Below are positions 56,131 through 64,000 of a stretch of 64,000 nt of DNA, piece by piece. The notes beneath the pieces are model-generated. The model made no database searches, was not told the origin of the DNA, and saw only the letters and a list, made by a program, of their open reading frames with translations. Position 1 is the first letter of the stretch. The number at the start of each line of letters is the position of its first letter. The DNA comes from Phytophthora sp. 'mugwort' (Eukaryota; Oomycota; Peronosporomycetes; Peronosporales; Peronosporaceae), in the NCBI GenBank assembly GCA_033558025.1, contig JAUCEF010000017.1:2170001-2234000 (forward strand), read 5' to 3'. A program made the translations under genes and the position numbers.

Positions 56131-56580
56131 CCAAATAGAGTAGTCTGCCTCTCTCTAGTATTTCCTCTGTGCCGTAATTATCGGAACCAGTCAAGTGAAT
56201 TAAAACACTTCGTAAGGTTTTTAATTGATTCGATGTAATGACATCTGTCCTGGACGGTTGGCATCTCTAATTTGGGATGTATCTATTATATAGTACGTCC
56301 TATTGACGAAGACGAGTAATGTATGCATTGTAATCTAGTTGCTCTATAAAAGATGTGTACAGTACAGGTAAACGTCTACTCTGTAAAAAAACGGCTTCGG
56401 AAGAGGGGTGTCACCCTCATGTTTTGTGTTGTCGCACTGGGCCCCTATATTACGGTAGGTAAGCTCCACCTAATCATTATCATTTATAAACTTCTTATCC
56501 GAGAAGGCGATGCTACTACCGCTTGGCGAAGACTGCGACGAAATACGTGGTAGTTAAACCACTCACTTGACAACTCACCG
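56131..56580. other. LINE 3' flank and spacer, no gene
   Basis: Possible 3' UTR of the LINE, then AT-rich spacer. It ends at a 10-C run (56581-56590) next to the effector-like relic. Confidence 0.35.
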
Positions 56581-57061
56581 CCCCCCCCCCAGTTATTACA
56601 ATGGCTACCAAGTCGACGCCTCGAATTATCTCAAGTGTGTCATATTCCTTGCTGTCACTATGTTGAGCTGTTTGGTTGCAGCATCGGTGGCTACGGACTC
56701 GAAGACGACAAATGTCAGCTACACGCGATCGCTTCGTTCCTTCGGCGCAGGTGTGGGTACCCTCGGAGTCAGAAGCGTCTCAAAAGTGTTGGCGTGTTGG
56801 GTGAAGACAACTACGAAACCAGAGGAATTTCAGATATAAAGGAACTGACTCGAAAGACTGCTCAGAGCGTACAAAATAGGCTGACATCCAAAACTACTAA
56901 TCCATCGACAAATACATTGCACAGTTCAGGAACGATCAAGTGGCAACCGCCTTCCTCGGGAGCAAACAGTTCAAGAAGTGGGACCAGTCTGTCGCCAAAG
57001 CTTACAAGAAGAACCCAGAAGCTGGGCACGATGAGATTATCTCGACATTAGAGACTTTTTG
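56581..57061 (+). pseudogene. Broken RXLR-type secreted effector
   Basis: Three successive frames carry the parts of a small RXLR effector. A hydrophobic signal-like segment (YLKCVIFLAVTMLSCLVAAS) precedes an RSLR tetrapeptide at 56726-56737. After a shift, an EER-like acidic patch (EDNYETRG, about 56800-56825) is followed by a helical stretch. After another shift comes a WY-type helix with conserved Trp and Tyr (FKKWDQSVAKAYKKNPE, about 56965-57015), then a stop near 57060. The frame with the signal segment has no upstream ATG; the only nearby ATG (56601) is in another frame. In Phytophthora these proteins enter plant cells to affect immunity; this copy is disrupted by at least two shifts. 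Confidence 0.6.
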
Positions 57062-57770
57062 ATCAAGTAATTTAAGCTATTATTTTAGACCATAACCAGT
57101 TCATAGAGTTTAGGTGATTCATATCTGTGCGACCCAACGCGTGAAAGCTATCGTAAGTTCCTGGAAGGAACGCAACTCAGCCCCAAATAGCGTAATGGCA
57201 CGTGACCGCATATGCAGATATAACTACAGCGTTGCATACTTCAATTAGATGGGTTTAGAAAGTGAATATCAGGTAACTGGAGATCCTCTTCGCAGATGTC
57301 ATTTGCGCACTTATGGCGGACAACAGCAGCGCAACCCGACCGGGCCTTTTGTGATATCGCATGGCATCTCATCCGCCGGAGAACAGTGTTGTACAGTGAT
57401 TCACATCGTGGTGATGGCACAGTGACCTTACATTAGCCGTTCACAGAGCCACCTTCATCGTCTCTACAGAGAAGTACTGGCGCGGTCGGGCTTCAGATGC
57501 TGGATCGAGTGGAATGCTTTGCTAGAGCAAGTGGCTTGGATTCATCTGGTGGGGTGTTTGCGCATGAGCGACAACTCAGCCGTGATACAGCTACCAACGC
57601 CAATATAGAGTAGTTTACCGACGGGCAAGCTCGCCGGAGCCCTGCGGAGAATACAATGAAACAAAGTATTGATGGCGGTGCTGACAGTGGCCAATTTTCA
57701 CGTCGAAGGCGGCTATAGTTGCTCAACGTCGTATGCTCTTCAGAAACAACACTAACTCGGCGGCTTGCCG
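57062..57770. other. No gene recognised
   Basis: Spacer between the two effector-like relics. A minus-strand frame at 57493-57726 has no recognisable motif. Confidence 0.3.
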
Positions 57771-58085
57771 CTAATCTTGTTTGTGCTTCATTACCAGAGC
57801 AGCAACCTTGTCACGACATGCCCTGAGGGAAAACGAGGCGTTAACAGCCTCATTTAGTTCGTCTGCAACCGCTTGCCACTCCAACTCGCCGCTGCCGTGA
57901 GGCGCCGAATATGTCTTGTGACGAGCGACGATCAGCATCAGTTTCTCCCAGTCACGCTGGTTGAAGCGCGACCGCTTTTCCGGATCCGCAACCCGGAATG
58001 GAACCTCTTCGAGCGCTTCAAGCACCTCAGCCCCTGGCATGTTTCCTCTGGTTTCCTTTTGGTCTTCAGCAATGACAGCTGGCAC
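57771..58085 (-). pseudogene. Myb/SANT-like DNA-binding domain fragment
   Basis: A 104-codon minus-strand frame with an acidic start and then a three-helix Myb/SANT-like pattern: FNQRDWEKLMLIVARHKTY, GELEWQAVADELNEAV, FSLRACRDKVAALVMKHKQD. A stop follows directly where relatives continue with a long charged helix. The RACRD core is shared with the relic at 18.5 kb. Probably a transposon-derived DNA-binding protein that was truncated. Confidence 0.5.
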
Positions 58086-58202
58086 CTCTCAGTGACCGAT
58101 GGGCGTACTTAACCGGGTACAACGCGAGCAAATGGTGATTCCAGCAATTTTACATTTACAACTTACCAGACGCGTAGCTGCTCGAGGAGCAACACTCCGA
58201 GT

Positions 58203-59587
58203 CTCGTAAAATACGTGAGCAAAAGGTCTCTATTGATGACCCACTACGACGAGGATGCTGTGATAAGCATGCTAACTCTTGCAAAAGAAGCACCGACGAC
58301 TGTAGCAATTACCAACAGGCTTGAAAGCGCACTGCCAAGGAATTTGAGGGATAAAGGCAAAACTGCGGATTATGTTTTCAAGCTTCTAAAGCTGCATGAC
58401 GACAACATTAATCTGTTGGACAACCAAGCGTTAATCAGGTGGCTGTCTTTCGTGACATTGCAGAATCAAAACCCGTATGACTCGTTATACATGTATTTCA
58501 AGTTACGAACACGATATGACGAATGCGGACTATCGAACTTGATCATGATGTCGAAGAACAAATGCGGAAATTGCGAAGGCTTTTGAGTATCATCGGCTTG
58601 AGCTGTGAAAAGAACGGCGATGCTGTGGTCGGCGTGTTCATACTCCTCAAATTGAATAATGAAGGACGTAATCTCTTGCGAGCCCCAGCTCTGAACACTT
58701 GGGTCTCGTACGCGAGCATGTTGGGTAAAGTCCCGTACAAAATGTGTTCGGCGCTAAAGAAAAATGGATTTTCTGACGACACAAAACTGGCGAGGTTGAT
58801 TGGTACAGCGAAGGCGGATCATCATTGAGTCCATTGCCAAGAACATGAAAAGAATTGAGTTTGACAAATGGTCGAAAGATAACATTAGTGATGAGTAGTG
58901 ATGAACAACTCTTCACGTTTCTCGGACTCAAAGAGGATGGAGACCACGTTTTTGAAAGTCCGGTGTGGGACATTGGGTTTCCTATCTGAGTGCTACCGAA
59001 GCAAAACACGATGTGGTGTCATCACCAATATGGACAAATTCAGGTATTGCGATGATGAAGATTTTGAAGCCAGAAGACAGGGTGGTGCTCTGGAAACACT
59101 TGGTGATGATACGCTAACGAAGATAGTTGCTAGAGCGAAAGAGGCCGAGAGCACCAAAGCACTTGCTTCGAAGTTGGAAAAGGAGTCATTTTTAAGCTGC
59201 TCAAATTGAATGAGAACGGGGAAAAGCATACCAAGAGACCGGCGATAAGCAGTTGGGTGCCTATGTGGAAACCTGAACAAAGTCAAAGCCGTCCCAGAAA
59301 AGTTTGTGGCTATTAAGCAGCTCGAAAAACTTTACGGTACCGCTAAGCTGAAGAGGATGCTTGCCCCATCAAAATTTGCTTTCTTTAGGCGAGCAAGTAC
59401 CGAAACCACTGCGATAGTTACCAAGAATTTACAAGCTTTGCAGTATGACAAGTGGACGGCTAACAAGAAGCGTCCCTTCAAGCACTTGGTGTCCGCAGCT
59501 TGTTGCCCTATCAGCAAGAAAGTACGACGCTTCTACCAAGATTTTATACTAGTATCAACAGCAGACTCCACTCACTTTGATCGATAA
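58203..59587 (+). pseudogene. Decayed LWY-repeat (RXLR-family) effector, N-terminus missing
   Basis: Tandem WY/LWY-type modules in changing frames: DYVFKLLKLHDDN...ALIRWLSFV (58370-58460), VFILLKLNNEGRNLL...LNTWVSYA (58630-58710), a third starting DEQLFTFLGLKEDG (58.9 kb), a fourth KLLKLNENGEKH...ISSWVPMW (59200-59270), and part of a fifth with LQALQYDKWTANKKRPFK (59430-59480). Each module has the expected Leu, Trp and 'FKLLKL' spacing of ~90-residue LWY units. No signal peptide or RXLR is seen upstream, and at least four shifts or stops occur. Intact family members are secreted plant-immunity effectors; this locus is non-functional. Confidence 0.65.
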
Positions 59588-60896
59588 CGCGTGAACTTCC
59601 GGGAAGTAAATCGTAAAGGATTGCAGTGTAGTCTTTCGTTTTGCCGAATTAAATATATTTGTTTTTGCAGGAGTTAGCATCCTGCAAAATTGACACAGAA
59701 TGATATGTCAAGTTCATCACTAACTTGACTGCCGTGATCAGCAAGGTTAGTAGCTTTGTTGGATTTCGGGTAGAAATAAAGCATTTGACAGCTGAGAAAT
59801 ATCAATAATGTCGGCTCTGCCACAATCGCAATAGGTCGTCAAGCTGCGCTTACTACTGTATTTTGAGTTATGATATCTGATGCTGGCACATTGTTGTTAC
59901 TTGTCGAGGTCTTCTGTGCACTAAGGTTTCGATCACTCGTCTTATGTTTGTTGCTACCAAAAAGAAAACACAAAGAGCGCCGAATTGGATGCCCCTGGTA
60001 TAGGTAAGAATTTCAAATTCAGCGACTCTCGCCTATACCGCGAAACGAGAGCTCTGAAAGTACGCCATTATTTCGCTTCAGAAAGTATTATGACGCTGTT
60101 ATATACCAATTGGCTCGGAGCGTACAAGTAACCTCCTGGTAGTTCTCAAAGTCCGGCTGAGTCGAACAGAAAAAACTGTGTTTTGGAAATCGTTGATGAT
60201 GCCCAGCTTGTCCACGTTCAAGCCGTGACCAAAAAAACTTCGGTCACTGGCCCTTTCTTCCCAACGTAGCATTGACGTTTTTTCGACAGTATTTTTCCGC
60301 CTTCTAGCTTTATCAACGACTCGTTGCAACAAAGGTCATGTATTTTGCAGGTGTTGACCACCAAAATAGCTTTAGAATATATACATACATGTACATTACC
60401 ACACCTCAGTGGGGGCTTACTAATCCACATTTCCTTCTTGTCTGTTACTAAGGGTTGGGAAATCTAAGCTCCTAATAATAATCGGAAAGATTATGGGCTA
60501 TCTTCCGCCACAACAGCCGCGCAATGAATATCAGGAGGACAAGAGTGAGGACAACGGAGCAGCGGACGGTGCAGCGGACGGAGAAGGCACAGGAGCAGGG
60601 ACACGCCGGACAGCTTAAGAAGCGGGCATATTAGCGGCACCAGGACGGACATAGGTAATTAGCAGGCCCAGGGGGATGACGGTTGAACTGGGAAGGTTAA
60701 AGTGGTCCCGTGAGCGAAGTGGTGACCCGTGATGAAGTTCAAAAGACGACTGCGGAAACGCCGCTAAGAAACAAGACTCACAAGATCACAGACGATGACA
60801 GCGGGAAGCAGCCACCAACGGGCGCTGGTGCGGACCCATTGCGACGACCATGTATCTTTAGGATAGAGAAATCGGCAGTTCGCTATTTGCCTTGCG
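59588..60896. other. No intact gene; minor coding-like remnants
   Basis: Short minus-strand frames at 60099-60430 and a plus-strand charged segment at about 60500-60620 (Asp/Gly/Ala-rich). No domain is recognised. Confidence 0.3.
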
Positions 60897-61260
60897 ATGC
60901 GCGGAGACTCTAGCAGGCATTTACGTAGAGTGAGAGAACTATTCAACCCAATACAAAGAATGGTAGCAGCTGACAAGCAAGCCGTAGTAAGATTAGTGTC
61001 AGTGACGCGAGAGCAAGGTCTGGAGTGTGTGCGAAGTATAACACGGGTATCATACCCCCGTTTACGGTTAGACAAGCATCGTTGGTTGTATGCGATATCT
61101 GCAGCCCGATATCAGGTCGCTTGGCAGTCTAAGGGAGGGATCATAGCCCCAGGGTATAGTAGCCCCGTCGACGAAGTGGCCTGAGTTATCGCAGGATATC
61201 GAGTAGATCCTCAGACCGGACGTTCGCACCTGAACGACCACGCGTATATTGGACATGTAT
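60897..61260 (+). pseudogene. Unrecognised coding-like remnant
   Basis: Plus-strand frame 60897-61184 with VVRLVSVTREQGLECVRSI, SYPRLRLDKHRWLYAISAAR and KGGIIAPGYSSPVDEVA, then a stop and more coding-like sequence (AGYRVDPQTGR). The even helical pattern suggests a real former protein, and I have a vague recollection of similar sequences repeated in oomycete genomes. No function can be given. Confidence 0.35.
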
Positions 61261-61989
61261 ATTTCATAGTAGGATTAAGTTGCGTATCAGCCGCCGGTGA
61301 ACATTGCCACCGGACATCTGTCCTATAGCTCGGGACAGATCTGTCACGGTACGGGGTGTTTCAAAGCAGAATTGAACACGAGTATTATTTGGTGAGCATA
61401 CAACGGGTGGTTATTATTACTTCCTCATTCAAGAATCAGTTTGCTTGAGCATTAGCTGATAACGACTACTTCTCCGAATGGCTTATCTTAGTACCATCTT
61501 ACAATTAATTCCTTAGTCTCCAACGACTTCGGGTTGTCATCATCACTGCAGAGTGACTAGGTACCAAACGTGGAACGTTGCTAATGTACTTTCAACGGGA
61601 ACCCACCTTAAGCGTACATGCTATCCGAGTTGCTCACGGTTATCTGTATCCATTGACATCGATACTGTACATGTCCGCGACACTCGCAACTTTCTATCGC
61701 CGGAAACGCTACGTTAATATACATCACCCTTGAAATGTATGGTTAGCATTTTTAAGGTCGTATTCGGGCCTGACATGCTTTCTGGTTTGATAGTTTGTCA
61801 GACTGAAAAGCCCGACCATGATGAAACCCCGACCTAAGGTGGGTCGTATGTAAACGACATCTACTCGCTAGTGTTAGCTATGTCATTTGAAGGATATTGC
61901 CCTAGAAACTTGATCTGAATGGCATATACACGACAGTCGCCTGTGTAAAATCCGCTACAACGCACACACCGAGTCAGTACATCTCAAAC
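61261..61989. other. No gene recognised
   Basis: Flank of the third MULE relic. It may include the transposon's terminal region, but the partner repeat would lie beyond or near the window edge. Confidence 0.3.
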
Positions 61990-63900
61990 TCTCAGCAAAC
62001 ACGAAGATTAACCTACCATCCGTGGAGTCACCAGTGTTGACGTATCCTCCAAATTCAAAATCCAAGTCACAGAGAGTATTGTCGTCTTCTTCATCGCGCT
62101 CCTCGCCCTCGCTGTGGCATTCATCATGAGACTCGCCGGAGTCAAAAAGGTCAGGATTGGTGTCCTAGTTACCGCTGTCAGCTTCATAACCTTCCACGGA
62201 TGATTCACTGGCGCTAGCGACCGTGTCTACGTTTGCTAAGTCGACGGCGGCAGGCAAATCAAAGTTTTGTAGCGCCCGCTAAGCTTTTCTGCGGACACCG
62301 ATCGTGGTGTGTGTCTGCTTCCGGACGTAGTCGACCGAAATGTCGAGAATAGTTTGCACGAATGTAGGCATGTCCGGGTATGTCTTCAAGGTTGCACTGA
62401 ACCCCCTGTTAGAACGTTTGAGGGGATTATTGGTGCGTGCAACCAACGTTCCCTCCAAGTCGTTAACATTCCACTCGTGCACTGAGTAGCGCCCCAACCA
62501 CGTCTTCTTAAAGCACGACCAAAAATGACCTCCACTTCGTCTTAGACTAGTGATAATCAAGACGAGCGCACCTTGCCTTAATCTCTGCCTTTACCCATGT
62601 GACTCCAGCTACTTCCACTTTATCGGGCTCAATGACCGTTAGCATGTCGACCACACCCTTTGCCATTGCGACATTCACTTGGTCGTCGGAAATGCACAGC
62701 TTCTTCATCCTCCGTCTCAGCGTTTGTCTTAAGTGAAAGAGACATCCAATAACCTCTGCGTTAGGAAATTGGGCTTGTACCGTTTGATTAGACCAAGTTC
62801 GAAGTCGCAAGCGACTTCGGCTGGATGCATGTTGTTATCGGTGCTCTTGACCACTTGATCCAAGAGTTCCCAATACGTTTATTAGCTGCATTACTGCATA
62901 ACACGTAAATACGGGCACACACAAGCAACGCGTTCGATCTTCTGCCATTACCACAACGCACTGCCGGAAGCGATTTAGAACACACCTGAATGTTCCATCA
63001 ATAAATAGCGTGACGCTACGCGATGCGAGGACTTCTATTGCCCATCCGATTAAACGGTTCGGTTTTCCCTTAGACTTCTTGTCCGGGGTCACCAAGTCGA
63101 ATTGAAAAAATGACAGCTGGGTGCGCGACACCATTGATAGTGGCTGCACCTCCACAATACCATGCAATTCACCCCCGAAATACTTCCGCTTGACTCGGAA
63201 TACTCTGTGATGGCTTGCTCTTCAGTAAGCCCTTTGCCAACTCGATCGTCATTTGCGGAGTAGAATGCTGTGCAGACTTGTTTCCAGATGTCGATAGCCG
63301 ATATACCGAGCTTTGTGGTTGCCAGCCTGTCCGTCATCGCTGTCATCGCCTCTCCACGCTCTCGGTATGGCCTCGTGCCGTAATTGGAAGCGGACACGAG
63401 TGTTTCCCCACACTAACCAAAGCATGGCCCGGCATCCGCACTCCAGCCTCGCCTGGCACTTTGTTTTACGATACCCGCTGCACCTGAACACATTCATCTG
63501 CTTGGATCCCCAGCCTCTGGTGTATTGTAGCCACGATAGTACTGAACCGTGCGAGAGCCGCGGGGTTTATTGGTCGGTTTTGGGTCGACAACAGGTGTAG
63601 CTGGGGCAACAACGGATGCAACTGGTACAAGAAAGGATACACTTGCCCGCTGACCGGGCACCAAGTTATCTGAGCAGGGCAGACCGGTTTTATCCCAGGC
63701 AACAGCTTGGTGGTCTGCTTGCCGTGGACGTCCAAGTTGCTGGCGCGCGGTGCTGGCTCTCACACAGTATCTTGCCATCTTGGAGTGGGGATGTTGCAAG
63801 GTTGAGGTGATTGACTGGGTTGTTGCCGTCAAAACGCGAAAGGAATTGATGCAGAGTAATAAATGCTATAATGAACGATAGGACCGGTGGGGATACTGAG
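61990..63900 (-). pseudogene. Third Mutator-like transposase relic
   Basis: From ~63.8 kb the minus strand shows a low-complexity start, a FLYWCH-like finger (YRKTKCQARLECGCRAML, then QLRHE; ~63.45 kb), SVTLFIDGTFRCV (first catalytic Asp, ~63.0 kb) with FRQCVVVMAEDRTR, then VQAQFPNAEVIGCLFHLRQT with RRRMKKL (62.7 kb), and the terminal HEWNVNDLEGTLVARTNNPL (62.45 kb). An acidic tail (about 62220-62030) has a stop inside. Frames change several times, so it is inactive. It belongs to a different MULE family from the two others by its motifs. It may extend past the right edge. Confidence 0.7.
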
Positions 63901-64000
63901 CTCGTAATGCGATTAGACAAGAGGAATCTGAACTTTGTGGCAGCGAGGCGCATGCCTTGCTCAGAGCCACTAATGTTGCTTGCCGATCCAAGTGGTTATT

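Noticed and set aside
63540..63570. Word gaaccgtgcgagag shared with the copia LTR
   Set aside because: Only ~14-15 bp match, within the low-complexity start of a MULE relic; no further LTR similarity.
1..64000. tRNA genes, CRISPR arrays, bacterial operons
   Set aside because: No tRNA-like cloverleaf with B-box was noticed, no regularly spaced repeats of CRISPR type, and the intron-containing genes show eukaryotic nuclear DNA.

Overview
The window reads as nuclear DNA of a plant-pathogenic oomycete, most likely Phytophthora or a close relative. Protein genes carry short GT-AG introns of about 60-90 nt, with one of 37 nt. The repeat complement (Ty3/gypsy, copia, LINE, Mutator-like, piggyBac-like and Crypton-like relics) matches what I know of Phytophthora, and two decayed loci look like RXLR/WY effectors. 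The species cannot be fixed from the sequence alone.

Bases 1-16656 are a compact gene block. In order it holds: the 3' part of an SBF2-domain (KIAA0513-like) gene (+), mitochondrial acetyl-CoA acetyltransferase (-), peroxin PEX12 (+), a PX-BAR-like sorting nexin (-), an intact BED-finger hAT-transposase-like protein (-), a Pro/Ser/Asn-rich protein with a C-terminal coiled coil (+), a large TPR plus multi-IQ-motif protein (+), and the UFM1-activating enzyme UBA5 (-). Intergenic gaps are mostly 17-250 bp, and several gene pairs share bidirectional promoters or convergent 3' ends. Functions cover acetoacetyl-CoA metabolism, peroxisome import, endosomal sorting, UFMylation and probable calmodulin binding.

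Bases 16657-64000 are repeat-rich, with almost no intact host gene. The region holds a Crypton-type recombinase relic (19.8-20.5 kb), diverged tandem repeats (20.6-21.4 kb), a decayed leucine-rich gene (22-23 kb) and a piggyBac-like relic (23.7-25.7 kb). A Mutator-like element with ~120-bp terminal inverted repeats follows (28.05-31.53 kb), then a gypsy fragment (31.7-33.2 kb). Next is a copia element (35.6-47.8 kb) interrupted inside gag by a chromodomain-type gypsy element (39.51-47.50 kb, target duplication AGCGC). Further on are a second Mutator-like relic (49.8-51.9 kb), a stand-alone copia LTR (52 kb), a LINE (53.2-56.1 kb) and a third Mutator-like relic (62-63.9 kb).

Between the LINE and the last Mutator-like relic lie two broken effector-like genes: a small RXLR-type gene at 56.6-57.06 kb and an LWY-repeat gene at 58.2-59.6 kb. 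The sharp change from dense conserved genes to transposon- and effector-rich DNA at about 16.7 kb is the 'two-speed' layout known from Phytophthora. Points most worth a second look are the intact transposase-derived gene and its 17-bp spacing from the sorting nexin, an antisense open frame in the gypsy element that overlaps its chromodomain, the nested retroelements, and the broken effectors.
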